Shown one piece after another: positions 22,741-34,438 of a stretch of 64,000 nucleotides of DNA. Made by a program: the position numbers and the translations under genes. The first letter of the stretch is position 1, and every line of letters starts with the position of its first letter. The notes below the pieces were generated by a model that ran no database searches, was not told the origin of the DNA, and was given only the letters and a program-made list of their open reading frames with translations. Source of the stretch: Avena insularis (taxonomy: Eukaryota > Streptophyta > Magnoliopsida > Poales > Poaceae); contig CM042686.1 in the NCBI GenBank assembly GCA_023614405.1, forward strand, positions 467,326,740 through 467,390,739, given 5' to 3'.

Positions 22741-23565
22741 ATGGCACCACCTGCTTTTAATTTCAATGTGTTCATGGAGAAAGAGAAACTTGCTGCGAAT
22801 GGTAGCAACTTCACCAACTAGGCTATGAACTTGAGGATTCTCCTCACTGCTGCACAAAAGCAATATGAGCTAGATGCGCCGCTAGGCCCCCCACCAGCTC
22901 CTGATGCCCCTGACGAGGAAAAGAACGTCTTTATAACTCGTCAGGAGGACCACAACTTAGTTCGTTGCGGCATACTGTATGGGCTAGAGCCAGAACTTCG
23001 AAAGCGTTTCGAAAATGGCAATGCCTTTGATACCATGAGAGAATTGAAAATGATTTTTGATACCCATGCTGCCGTAGAGAGTTATAATGCTACAGAAAAG
23101 TTCTTTAGCTGCATGATGGAGGAAAACAACTCCGTTAGGGAGCCGCATTACTCAAAAATGCAGATGCAGCCGATAACTTGTGTCCTTGGGAATAACGATT
23201 CCCATTGACCTAGGCATACATCGTGTTCTCCAATCTCTGCCACCTAGCTACAAGAGCTTCGTGATGAACTATAATATGCAGGGCATGAAGAAGTCTCTTC
23301 GAGCTTGTCGATGCTTAAGGCTGAAGTGGAGATTAGGAAAGAACATCAAGTGTTGATGATCAATAGGACCACCGGTTTCAAGAAGGACAAGAAAGGCAAG
23401 CACAAGGGAAAGAAGGGTGGCAAGTATGTTGCCACGCCTAAAAAGAAACCCCGAGCTGGCCCTAAGTCTGACACCGAGTGCTACTATTGCAAGGGGACTG
23501 GCCATTGGAAGCGCAACTGCCCCAAGTATTTGGCGGACAAGAAGTCCGGCAAGGCAAACAAAGGT
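22741..23565 (+). pseudogene. gag: gag of Copia A (stop and frameshift)
   Basis: The capsid/nucleocapsid protein starts at ATG 22741 (MAPPAFNFNVFMEKEK). Codon 27 is TAG (22819-22821) in NFTN-stop-AMNLRILL, where related elements would be expected to have Trp. An ATG follows two codons later (22825). The frame is good to about 23130, is lost until about 23300, then resumes with a Lys-rich segment and an intact zinc knuckle (CYYCKGTGHWKRNC, 23480-23521). Copia C carries the same TAG at the same codon. Confidence 0.9.
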
Positions 23566-24300
23566 ATATGTGATATACATGTTATTGATGTGTACTTGAC
23601 TAGTACTCATGATGGGACACAGGTATTTGATACGGGATCGGTTGCTAATATATGTAACTCGGTTCAGGGGCTATAGAACAAGCGACAACTAGCAAGGGAT
23701 GAGGTCTCGATGCGGGTCGGCAATGGATCAAGGGTTGATGTGATCGCCGTCGGAACGCTGCCTCTCCATATGCCATCGGGATTAGTTATAAACCTAAATA
23801 ATTATTATTTGGTGCCTGCACTGAGCATGAACATTGTATCCGGATCGTGTTTGATGCAAAGTGGTTATTCATTTAAGTCTAAAAACAATGGTTGTTCGAT
23901 TTATATGAATAATATCTTTTATGGTCATGCACCTATGTTGAATGGTTTATTTCTGTTGGATCTCGATAGTAGTATTACGCATATTCATAATATTGATGCT
24001 AAAAGGATTAAACTTGATAATGATATATCTACATATATGTGGCACTGCTTTCTAGGTCATATTGGCGTTAAACGCATGAAGAAACTCCATTCTGATGGAC
24101 TTTTGGAATCACTTGATTTTGAATCATTTGATACATGTGAGCCATGCCTTATGGGCAAGATGACTAAACGTTTTACGGTTCAATGGAGCAGGCGACGGAT
24201 CTATTGGAAATCATACATCTTGATGTGTGTGGACCAATGAGTGTGTCGCCGAGGTGGATATCGTTATTTTGTTGCTTTCACGGATGATTTGAGTAGATAT
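23566..24300 (+). pseudogene. Protease and integrase N-terminus of Copia A
   Basis: Same frame as the gag C-terminus. The protease active site is DTGSVAN at about 23630. A TAG at 23674-23676 replaces the Met-Arg seen in C. The pre-integrase zinc region follows (WHCFLGHIGVKRMKKLH ... CEPCLMGKM, 24040-24170; H-x-H and C-x2-C are visible). The frame is lost around 24170 and stops at 24238-24240. The TDVCGPMS part of the integrase core is out of frame here but readable in C. Confidence 0.85.
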
Positions 24301-25306
24301 GGGTATATCTATTAGATGAAACACAAGTCTGACACTTTTGAAAAGTTCAAGGAATTTCAGAATGAAGTGGAAAATCATCTTAATAGAAAGAACAAATTTC
24401 TACGATCGACGTGGAGGAGAGTATCTAAGTTACGAGTTTAGCACACACATGAAAGAGTGTGGAATAGTTTCACAACTCACGCCTGCCGGAACACCACAAC
24501 GTAATGGTGTGTCAAAGCGTCGTAATCGTACCTTATTGGATATGGTTCGATCTATGATGTCTCTGACTGACTTGCCACTGTCATTTTGGGGTTATGCACT
24601 GGAAACCGCTACATTCACTTTAAATAGGGCACCATCTAAATCCGCTGAAAAGACACCGTATGAATTATGGTTTGGAAACAAACTTAAGCTGTCATTTCTT
24701 AAAGTTTGGGGATGCGATGTTTATGTGAAGAAACTTCAACCGGATAAACTCGAACCCAAAGCGGAAAAATGCGTCTTCATAGGATACCCTAAGGAAACGA
24801 TTGGGTATACCTTCTATCACAGATCTGAGGGCAAGGTCTTTGTTGCCAAGAATGGATCCTTTCTTGAGAAGGAGTTTCTCGCGAAAGGTGTGAGTAGACG
24901 GAAGGTAGAACTCGAAGAGGTTATTGAACCTTCTCTTCATGAAATGGCGAGTAGCGCAGCTCCAGGAATTGTTTCGGAGTTGACGTCACCTAATGAAGAG
25001 AGAGCTAATGATATTGATCATGAAACTCCGAAAGAGGACACTATCGAACCTCGCAGGTCAAGCAGGACACGTGCAGCTCCCGAACTGTACGGCAATCCTG
25101 TTATGAATTTCATGATTGATGAAATGGATGACCCTGCGACATATGAAGAAGCGATGATGAGCCCGGATTCCAACAAATGGCTAGAAGCCATGAAATCCGA
25201 GATGGAATCCATGTACGAGAACCAAGTTTGGAACTTGGTGGACTTACCTCACGACCGAAAGGCCGTTGAGAATAAATGGATTTTCAAAAGGAAAAGCGAT
25301 CTTTGA
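24301..25306 (+). pseudogene. Integrase core, C-terminus and reverse transcriptase start of Copia A
   Basis: Readable from about 24340 in another frame. DRRGGEYLSYEF (24400-24440) is the second catalytic Asp region, with part of the preceding sequence altered. GVSKRRNRTLL at about 24510 has Lys where the catalytic Glu of GVSERRN stands in C. The integrase tail (KCVFIGYPKETIGYTFYH), a variable hinge and the first reverse-transcriptase motifs (WLEAMKSEMESMYENQVW) follow. An insertion near 25300 ends the frame. Confidence 0.85.
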
Positions 25307-26695
25307 TGGTAATGTGACCATCTATAAGGCTCGACTTGTCACAAAGGGGTTTTGACAAATTCAAGGAGTTGACTACGATGAGACATTCTCTCCCGTAGCG
25401 ATGCTTAAGTCGGTTAGGATTATGTTAGCAATTGCTGCATATTTCGATTATGAAATATGGCAGATGGATGTCAAAACTGCATTCCTCAATGGTAATATTG
25501 AAGAAGAGTTGTATATGATACAACCTAAGGGTTTTGTCGATCCTAAGGATGCTAATAAGGTGTGCAAACTTCAGCGATCCATCTATGGACTAAAGCAAGC
25601 ATCACGGAGTTGGAATCTCCGCTTTGATGAGGTGATCAAAGAGTTTGGATTTGTCCAAACTTATGGAGAGGCTTGTATTTACAAGAAAGTGAGTGGGAGC
25701 AATGTGGCTTTCTAATATTATATGTGGATGACATATTATTGATTGGAAATGATATAGATCTTTTAAACAGTGTTAAAAGTTATCTAAACAGCAAATTTTC
25801 AATGAAGGACCTTGGTGAAGCTTCATATATATTAGGCATTAAAATCTATAGAGATAGATCAAGACGCCTAATTGGGCTATCGCAGAGTACATACCTTGAT
25901 AAAATATTAAAGAAGTTTAATATGGACGGAAGTAAGAAGGGGTTCTTACCTATGTTTCAAGGCAAGACATTGAGTAAGACTCAAAGTCCGGCTACGGCGG
26001 AAGAAAGAGAGATAATGGATAAGGTCCCCTATGCCTCGGCCATAGGCTCTATAATGTATGCCATGCTATGTACAAGACCGGACGTGGCACATGCTATTAG
26101 TTTGACTAGTAGGTACCAATTTGATCCAGGTTCGGAGCACTGGATAGCGGTCAAGAATATCCTTAAGTACTTAAGAAGAACTAAGGATATGTTTCTTGTA
26201 TACGGAGGTGAAGAAGAGCTAGTCGCTAAGTGTTATGTCGATGCTAGCTTTGACACTGATCCGGATGACTCTAAGTCTCAATCCGGATACGTATTTCTCT
26301 TGAGCAGCAGCGATTAGTTGGAGGAGCTCCAAACAACCCGTGTGGCTGGATCAACAACGAGGCGGAATATGTTCTTTGCTTGAGCGCGAGAAGCAGTTTG
26401 GATGAAAGAGTTCATTATGGAACTGGGTGTGGTTCCCAGTGTGTTGGACCCGATGGTGATCTATTGTGACAACAATGGAGCCATAGCCAACGCCAAGGAA
26501 CCAAGGTCCCACAAGAATTCCAAGCATATTAAGCGCCAGTTTCACTCCATCCGTGAGCATGTCAAAGATGGAGATATAAAGATTTGTAAAGTGCACATGG
26601 ACCTGAATGTAGTAGATCCGTTGACTAAAGTACTCCCTAGGGCAAAACATGATCAACACCAGAACTCCATGGGTGTTAGATTTATCACTATGTGA
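25307..26695 (+). pseudogene. Reverse transcriptase and RNase H of Copia A
   Basis: Reverse transcriptase in two frames: 25307-25715 (QMDVKTAFLNG with the first catalytic Asp; SIYGLKQASRSW) and from 25673 (YVDDILLIGND, YVDD at 25721-25732). The shift just before YVDD is one missing T in GGCTTTCTAA. The RNase H region follows (DASFDTDPDDSKSQSGYVF; DNNGAIANAKEP at about 26467), with garbled sequence near 26305-26400. The stop is at 26693-26695. Copia C has the identical one-base deletion. Confidence 0.9.
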
Positions 26696-26717
26696 ACTAG
26701 ATTATTGTCTCTAGTGC

Positions 26718-28089
26718 AAGTGGGAGACTGAAGGAAATATGCCCTGAGAGGCAATAATAAAGTTGTTATTAAGTATTCCTTGTATATGATAGATGTTAAT
26801 TTTTCATGCTATAATTGTATTGATAGGAAACATCAATACATGTGTGTTTAATAAACAAAAAAGGTTCCTAGTCATGCCTCTCTTATAGACTAGCTTGTTG
26901 ATTAACAAGATGATCAAGGTTTCCTGATCATGGACATTGGATGTTGTTAATAACAAGGTCCACCATTGGTGGAATGATGTGATGAACATTCATCCGAAGT
27001 ATAGCATTACGATCAAGTCATTGTGTTTATATTGCTATAACATCATACGAAGTAATCTTTATCCTTAGACCATGAGATCATGTTAATCGCTAACACCGGA
27101 AGAGTATCTTGATAACATCAAACGTCACACCGTAACAGGGTGACTATAAAGATGGGTTCAGTGCTACGAAGGTGTTATGTTGAGGCTCATGGATCAATAG
27201 TGGAATTTGTCAATCCAGATGACGGATAGATATACTCTGGGCCCTCTCGGTGATATCACATTAGGATAGCTTGCAAGCAAGTGATGTGATCACTAGAATG
27301 TTATATCACGGGAACGAGAAAAGAGTGCATGTCGGTAACGAGATCAAACTAGGTATGGAGATACCGATGATCAAATCTCGGACATGTAATATATCGAGAG
27401 ACAAAGGCATTTAGTTACAAGCGTTAAAGGTTCTCACGATCACAGGAGTCATCGTTGAATGCGTAGGAGTCAGTACGGATCTCCAGGTCCCGCTGCTGAT
27501 TATTGATCGGAGAAGGGTCTCGATCATGTCTGCATTATTTGCGAACCATAGGGTGGAACACTTAAGAGTTATCGGACACCATTTTGGAGCACATATGTTT
27601 CAGACGAAAGAATTGCAAAGTGCGGGAATTATTTCAATAGAAACCGGAAATTGTTTCGGGTGAAATTGCTGAAAGTGGTTCTGCATGTGATATTGAAATA
27701 TTGCAAGGGGCTATATGTGAATGTTTGTTAATTAAAGTAATTAACAAAATTCTGAATACATTTAATAAAAGAGTTTTATTAAATGAGAGAGCATTAAATT
27801 TGGAGAAACTTAATGCATTTAAAGTGGAGACTTTAAAAGGGAATGTGAAGAGGCATTTTAATGTGGAGGAGTTACCACCACATGAATGGGGGAGGTGAGG
27901 GGTCACCACCCATGTGCCGGCCATGGAGAGAGGGGGCACCCCCCTCCTCCTATAAAAGGCCACCCATTCCCTCCTTCATCCTCACACCTCCTTGTGAAGG
28001 ATCTCTCTCCCCCTCTAGAATTATTCCCCCATGGTCTCGGATTAGCGAGATACATGTTCCCGGTGGCATTTCGTCTGGAAGGAGTTGCT
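26718..28089 (+). repeat. Polypurine tract and truncated 3' LTR of Copia A
   Basis: AAGTGGGAGAC (26718-26728) precedes the LTR, which starts TGAAGG at 26729 and can be followed to GGAGTTGCT at about 28089. The 5' LTR continues for another 285-290 bp, which is missing here. The following bases read backwards into the RNase H of C. A TATA box equivalent lies near 27951. Confidence 0.93.
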
Positions 28090-28807
28090 TCTTCCCCATG
28101 GCAACATATTCTGCCTCTGTCGTTGATCTAGCGACCACAGGTTGTTTGGAACTCCTCCAACTAAGTGCTGCTCCGTTCAAGAGAAATACGTATCTGGATT
28201 GAGACTTAGAGTCATCCGGATCGGTGTCAAAGCTAGCATCGACATAAAACTTAGCGACTAGCTCTTCTTCACCTCCGTATACAAGAAACATATCCTTAGT
28301 TCTTCTTAAGTACTTAAGGATATTCTTGACCGCTATCCAGTGCTCCGAACCTGGATCAAATTGGTACCTACTAGTCAAACTAATAGCATGTGCCACGTCC
28401 GGTCTTGTACATAGCATGGCATACATTATAGAGCCTATGGCCGAGGCATAGGGGACCTTATCCATTATCTCTCTTTCTTCCGCCGTAGCCGGACTTTGAG
28501 TCTTACTCAATGTCTTGCCTTGAAACATAGGTAAGAACCCCTTCTTACTTCCGTCCATATTAAACTTCTTTAATATTTTATCAAGGTATGTACTCTGCGA
28601 TAGCCCAATTAGGCGTCTTGATCTATCTCTATAGATTTTAATGCCTAATATATATGAAGCTTCACCAAGGTCCTTCATTGAAAATTTGCTGTTTAGATAA
28701 CTTTTAACACTGTTTAAAAGATCTATATCATTTCCAATCAATAATATGTCATCCACATATAATATTAGAAAGCCACATTGCTCCCACTCACTTTCTTGTA
28801 AATACAA
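28090..28807 (-). pseudogene. Reverse transcriptase C-terminal half and RNase H of Copia C
   Basis: The frame contains YVDDILLIGND (YVDD at 28748-28759) and continues through the connection to RNase H (DASFDTDPDDSKSQS, LSWRSSKQPV, STTEAEYVAM). It is one frame away from the upstream part because of the same missing T before YVDD as in A. RNase H is cut by the A junction after EAEYVAM. The open frame runs on to 27950 in antisense LTR sequence of A; those last codons are an accident of the junction. Confidence 0.9.
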
Positions 28808-30897
28808 GCCTCTCCATAAGTTTGGACAAATCCAAACTCTTTGATCACCTCATCAAAGCGGAGATTCCAACTCCGGGATGCTTGCTTCAGTCCATAGATG
28901 GATCGCTGAAGCTTGCATACCTTATCAGCATCCTTAGGATCAAAAAAACCCTTAGGTTGTATCATATACAACTCTTCTTCAATATTACCATTGAGGAACG
29001 CAGTTTTGACATCCATCTGCCATATTTCATAATCGAAATATGTAGAAATTGCTAACATAATCCTTACCGACTTTAGCATCGCTATGGGAGAGAATGTCTC
29101 ATCATAGTCAACTCCTTGAATTTGTCGAAACCCCTTTGCGACAAGTCGAGCTTTATAGATGGTCACATTACCATCAACATCAGTTTTTCTTTTGAAAATC
29201 CATTTATTCTCAACGGCCTTTCGATCGTGACGTAAGTCCACCAAGGTCCAAACCTGGTTTTCGTACATGGATTCCATCTCGGATTTCATGGCTTCTAGCC
29301 ATTTGTTGGAATCAGGGCTCATCATCGCTTCTTCATACATCGTAGGGTCATCTATTTCATCAATCATGAAATTCATAACAGGATTGCCGTACAGTTCAGG
29401 AGCTGCACGCGTCCTGCTTGACCTGCGAGGTTCGGTAGTATCCTCTTTCGAAGTTCCATGATCATTATCATTAGCTCTCTCTTTATCAGGTGAAGTCAAC
29501 TCCGAAACAACTTCTGGTGCTGTGCCACTCGCCAATTCATGAAGAGAAGGTTCAGTAACCTCTTCGAGTTCTACCTTCCGACTATTCACACCTTTCGCGA
29601 GAAACTCCTTCTCAAGAAAGGATCCATTCTTGGCAACAAAAACCTTGCCCTCGGATCTGTGATAGAAGGTATACCCAATCGTTTCCTTAGGGTATCCTAT
29701 GAAAACGCATTTTTCCGCTTTGGGTTCGAGTTTATCCGGTTGAAGTTTCTTCACATAAACATTGCATCCCCAAACTTTAAGAAATGACAGCTTAGGTTTG
29801 TTTCCAAACCATAATTCATACGGTGTCGTTTCAACGGATTTAGATGGTGCCCTATTTAAAGTGAATGCAACGGTTTCCAGTGCATAACCTTAAAATGACA
29901 GTGGAAAGTCAGTCAGAGACATCATAGATCGAACCATATCCAATAAAGTATGATTACGACGTTCCGACACACCATTATGTTGTGGTGTTCCGGCAGGTGT
30001 GAGTTGTGAAACTATTCGACAGTCTTTCATATGTGTGCTAAACTTGTAACTAAGATACTCTCCTCCACGGTCGGACTGCAGAAATTTGATCTTTCTGTTA
30101 CGATGATTTTCCACTTCATTCTGAAATTCCTTGAACTTTTCAAATGTTTCAGACTTATGTTTCATTAAATAGATACACCCGTATCTACTCAAATCATCCG
30201 TGAAAGTAACAAAATAACGATATCCACCTCGCGCCGACACACTCATTGGTCCACACACATCAGTATGTATGATTTCCAATAAATTTGCCGCCCGTTCCAT
30301 TGAACCGGAAAACGGCGTTCTAGTCATCTTGCCCATAAGGCATGGCTCACATGTATCAAATGATTCAAAATCTAGTGATTCCAAAAGTCCATCAGAATGG
30401 AGTTTCTTCATGCGTTTAACGCCAATATGACCTGAGGCAGCGTGCCACATATATGCAGATATATCATTATCAAGTTTAATCCTTTTAGCATCAACATTAT
30501 GAATATGCGTAATACTACTATCGAGATCCAATAGAAATAAACCATTCAACACAGGTGCATGACCATAAAAGATATCATTCATATAAATTGAAGAACCATT
30601 GTTTTCAGATTTAAACGAATAACCACTTTGCATCAAACACGATCCGGATACAATGTTCATGCTCAGTGCAGGCACCAAATAACAATTATTCAGATTTATA
30701 ACTAATCCCGACGACATATGGAGAGGCAGCGTTCCGACGGCGATCACATCAACTCTTGATCCATTGCCGACCCGCATCGTGACCTCATCCCTTGCTAGCT
30801 GTCGCTTGTTTCGCATACCCTGAACTGAGTTACATATATTAGCAACCGATCCCGTATCAAATACCCAGGTGCTACTGCGAGTACCAGTCAAGTACAC
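28765..30897 (-). pseudogene. Protease, integrase and reverse transcriptase N-terminal half of Copia C
   Basis: One frame on the minus strand, broken only by TAA at 29887-29889 (replacing Trp in SFWGYALET). Visible: protease WVFDTGSVANIC near the start; pre-integrase region with H and C-x2-C (CEPCLMGKM); integrase core TDVCGPM, SDRGGEY and GVSERRN, so all three catalytic acids are present; integrase tail; reverse transcriptase to QMDVKTAFLNG and SIYGLKQASRSW. It ends at TAA 28765-28767, created by the one-base deletion before YVDD. Much better preserved than the same region in A. Confidence 0.9.
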
Positions 30898-31727
30898 ATC
30901 AATAACATGTATATCACATATACCTTTTTTTTTGCCTTGCCGGCATTCTTGTCCGCCAAATACTTGGGGCGATTAAACTTCAATGGCGATCCCTTGCAAT
31001 AGTAGCACTCGATGTCGGACTTAGGGCGAGCTCGGGTTTCTTTTTGGTCTTGACAGATTTGCCGCCCTTCTTTCCCTTCCTTGCCTTTCTTGTCCTTCTT
31101 GAAACCTGTGGTCTTATTGATCATCAACACTTGATGTTCTTTCCTAATCTCCACTTAGTCTTAAGCATTGTGAAGCTCGGGAAGAGACTTCTTCATGCCC
31201 TGCATGTTATAGTTCATCACGAAGCTCTTGTAGCTAGGTGGCAGAGATTGGAGAACATGATGTATGCCTAAGTCAATGGGAATCGTTATTCCCAAGGACA
31301 CAAGCTTATCGGCGTACCCAGACATTTTGAGTACATGCTCACTAACGGAGTTGTTCTCCTCCATCATGCAGCTAAAGAACTTTTCAGAAGCATTATAACT
31401 CTCTACGGTGAAAATCATTTTCAATTCTCCCATGGTATCAAAGGCATTGCCATTTTTGAAACGCTTTCGAAGTTCTGGCTCTAGCCCATACAGTATGCCG
31501 CAATGAACTAAGTTGTGGTCATCCTGACAAGTTATATAGACGTTCTTTTCCTCGTCAGGGGCATTAGGAGCTGGTGGGGGGCCTAGCGGCGCCTCTAGCA
31601 CATATTGCTTTTGTGCAGCACTGAGGAGAATCCTCAAATTCATAGCCTAATTTGTGAAGTTGCTACCATTCGCAGCAAGTTTCTCTTTCTCCATGAACAC
31701 ATTGAAATTAAAAGCAGGTGGTGCCAT
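30888..31727 (-). pseudogene. gag: gag of Copia C (stops; zinc knuckle lost)
   Basis: Starts at ATG 31727. Codon 27 is TAG at 31649-31647, the same position as in A, followed by Ala and ATG. The frame then runs to 31161, passes a short disrupted stretch (NA-stop-D-stop before VEIRKEHQ) and resumes. The zinc knuckle is damaged: CYYCKGS is followed by PLKFNRPKY, without the His and last Cys. The protease part begins after a shift near 30890. Confidence 0.88.
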
Positions 31728-32787
31728 CTACAACATAATTTGTAAAGTATATTTAGACTAAGTTTATGATAGATTGAGTTCAACTAATCCAAATTACTAA
31801 TGAACTCCCACTCAAAAATGACATCTCTCGTGTCCTTTTGGTGATTATATGAACCAAATCCACTACACCAAGTCCGGTCATCACGTGAGTCGGTGTAGCT
31901 TCAAAGGCGAGCATCTATATGGGCATCATATCAACTATATGACTCATTCTTAACCTTTCGATCCATGTTCCGAGGCCATGTCTGTACATGCTAGGCTCGC
32001 CAAGTAAGAACCTTAGTATTCGCGTGTGTAAAACTGTCTTACAACCATCGTATGAAAGCGTAGAGTCGAGAACACCCGATCATCACATGATGCCTCGAAA
32101 CACGATCCATAAAACGGTGCATACTTACGGAAGAACACATTTTATCTTGATATCTAAATGAGGGATCATCTTATAATGCTACCAAAAGCGCCAAACTAGC
32201 AATATAAGATGCAAACATCTAATGTGTAAAGTGAGATGATATGGTCCATGCATTTGATCTCTATCATTTGCATCGTGGTATGATCTCTATCATTCCTTTG
32301 TGTGTAAGGCCAAGGTCTATGGAACTTACACGTTGAGTGTGTTGTAAGAGTATCTATCATACATCTACTTACAACAATACCATATCAAGACACTAGCCCA
32401 GCAACGATCTAAACTAGACGCCTCTAATTTATCAATTGCAAGTTTTACGTGGCTTAGGGCTTTCGGTGATAGAACCGATCTTACCTATGAACATGAACCA
32501 CAACGAGGATAACCAAGTTCTTAGCAACTCGTTGTAAAACAGATATTGACTATAGTAGGAGAGACAGACACCCGCTAGCCACTTATGCAAAACTAGTTGC
32601 ATGTCAGTCGTGGAACCGGTCTCATGTACGATGACATGTAAGGTTGGTACGGGCCGCTTCATCCCACTATGCCACCAATATCCAAGATACATAGAAGATG
32701 CAATAACATGATCATCATCGCCCACATATAAACATATGTGTACTACCCGTGCAAAGCACCTACGCATAGATCAGGCTCTGATACCAC
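31728..32787 (-). other. 5' leader and primer binding site of Copia C
   Basis: The primer site TGGTATCAGAGC occupies 32786-32775 on the minus strand, one base inside the LTR. The remaining 1.05 kb of leader has no supported frame and matches the leader of A. Confidence 0.85.
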
Positions 32788-34433
32788 TGTTGGGTCCGCA
32801 TCATAGAAAACAAAAAAATTCCTACGATGAGAACTATACGCCAAGATCTATCTACTAGATACAGAGCAATGGGTGGACATATATCCATGGAGAACATACC
32901 CTCGAAGACAACAAGTTTTGTTAACGAGTAGGAACTCGTGGTTGATGTAGTCGTACGCTTGCCGATCTCAAGATCGTGTGGAAGTCCGAGCGCCACAAAT
33001 CAGCAACGCATCCATCCTCGCACACATGTTCAAGCCACCGGACAACCTACACCTCCTCGCTCTAGCGAATCAGCAGAAGCATCAACTCCTTCTAGACGCA
33101 AGGCCACCGGGAACATGTGTCTCGCTAATCCGAGACCATGGGGGAATATCTAGAGGGGGAGAGAGATCCTTCACGAGGAGGTGTGCTTTGTGAGGGAGGA
33201 GAGGGGGGCTCCTCCCCTCCCATGGCCAGCAGCCAAAGGGGGGGTGCCCCCACCACTTCCTCATTCATGTGGTGAAGCTCCACTCACATAAATTTTGACT
33301 CCACCCAAAATTCCACTCACATGCATTAAATTTCCACCAAATTTAATGCAACTCTCAATTAATAAAACTTTTTTATTTATTTTATTCAGAATTTTGTTAA
33401 TTACTGTAATTAACAAACATTCACATAAAACCCCTTGCAACATTTCAATATCACATGCAGAACCTCTTTCTGCAATTTCACCTGAAACAATTCCGGTTTC
33501 TATCGAAACAATTCATGTTTCTATCGAAACATTTCCTGCGCTTTGCAAACCCTTTGTCTGAAACATATGTGCTCCTAAATGGTGTCCAGCAACCCTTAAG
33601 TGTGTCACCCTATGGTTCGCGAATAATGCAGACATGATTGAGACTCCTCTCCGATCAATAATCAAAAGTGGGACCTGGAGATCCATACTGACTCCTGCAC
33701 ATTCAACGATGACTTCTGTGATCGTGAGAACCTTTAACGCTAGTAATTTAATCCCCTTGTCTCATGATATAATACATGTACGAGATTCGATCATCGGTAT
33801 CCAAATACCTAGTCTGATCTCGTTACCGACATGCACTCTTTTCTTGTTCCCGTGATATAACATTCTAGTGATCATATCACTTGCTTGCAAGCTATCTTAA
33901 TGTGATATCACTGAGAGGGCCCAGAGTATATCTATCCGTCATCGGGATTGAAAAATTCCACTCTTGATCCATGAGACTCAACATAACACCTTCGTAGCAC
34001 TGAACCCACCTTTATAGTCACCCTTTTACGGTGTGACGTTTGATGTTATCAAGATACTCTTCCGGTGTTAGCAATTAACATGATCGCATGGTCTAAGGAC
34101 TAAGATTACTTTGTATGATGTGATAGAAATATAAACATAATGGCTTTGATCGTAATGCTATACTTCGGAAGAATGTTCATCACATCATTTCACAAATGAT
34201 GGGACCTCGTTATTAACAACATCCAATGTCTATGATCAGGAAACTTTGATCATCTTGTTAATCAACAAGCTAGTCTATAAGAGAGGCATAACTAGGAACC
34301 TTTTTGTTTATTAAACACACATGTATTGACGTTTCCTATCAATACAATTATAGCATGCAAAATAAACATCTATCATATACAAGGAATACATAATAACAAC
34401 TTTATTATTGCCTCTCAGGGCATATTTCCTTCA
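32788..34433 (-). repeat. 5' LTR of Copia C (TATA box deleted)
   Basis: Length 1646 bp, against 1662 bp for the 3' LTR. In element sense it starts TGAAGGAAATATGCCC at 34433. Around 33200-33225 it lacks the segment containing CCTTTTATAGGATAG that is present at 18648-18662 in the 3' LTR, so the TATA box is gone from the LTR that would drive the element. It ends directly at the TTTCT duplication (34434-34438). Confidence 0.95.
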
Positions 34434-34438
34434 TTTCT

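Larger units (their letters stand above)
20164..28089 (+). mobile_element. Ty1-copia element A, nested inside Copia C
   Basis: A plus-strand element of the same family as C, in opposite orientation. The 5' LTR (20164-21681) starts exactly after RNase H sequence of C. The 3' LTR (from 26729) is cut off at about 28089, roughly 285-290 bp short, where C's RNase H sequence resumes. The right target duplication is therefore lost. All domains of gag-pol are recognisable but carry stops and at least four frame changes, so A is dead. Confidence 0.94.
18227..34433 (-). mobile_element. Ty1-copia element C, interrupted by Copia A
   Basis: A complete minus-strand element bounded by a perfect 5-bp target duplication (TTTCT at 18222-18226 and 34434-34438). 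In its own sense: 5' LTR 32788-34433, primer site 32775-32786, gag from 31727, protease, integrase, reverse transcriptase to 28090, then Copia A, the last RNase H codons 20163-19922, polypurine tract and 3' LTR 19888-18227. About 75-80 bp of C is missing at the right junction with A. Integrase before reverse transcriptase is the Ty1-copia order. The LTR length and gag type suggest the Angela/BARE group, but that placement is tentative. Confidence 0.95.

Noticed and set aside
27950..28807. 285-codon minus-strand frame joining reverse transcriptase to a new C-terminus
   Set aside because: The last about 45 codons are antisense LTR of Copia A brought in by the deletion junction. It is an accident, not a fusion gene.
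18227..34433. Foldback DNA transposon or segmental inverted duplication
   Set aside because: Copia coding order, primer sites, polypurine tracts and the TTTCT duplication explain the inverted arms as two nested retrotransposons.
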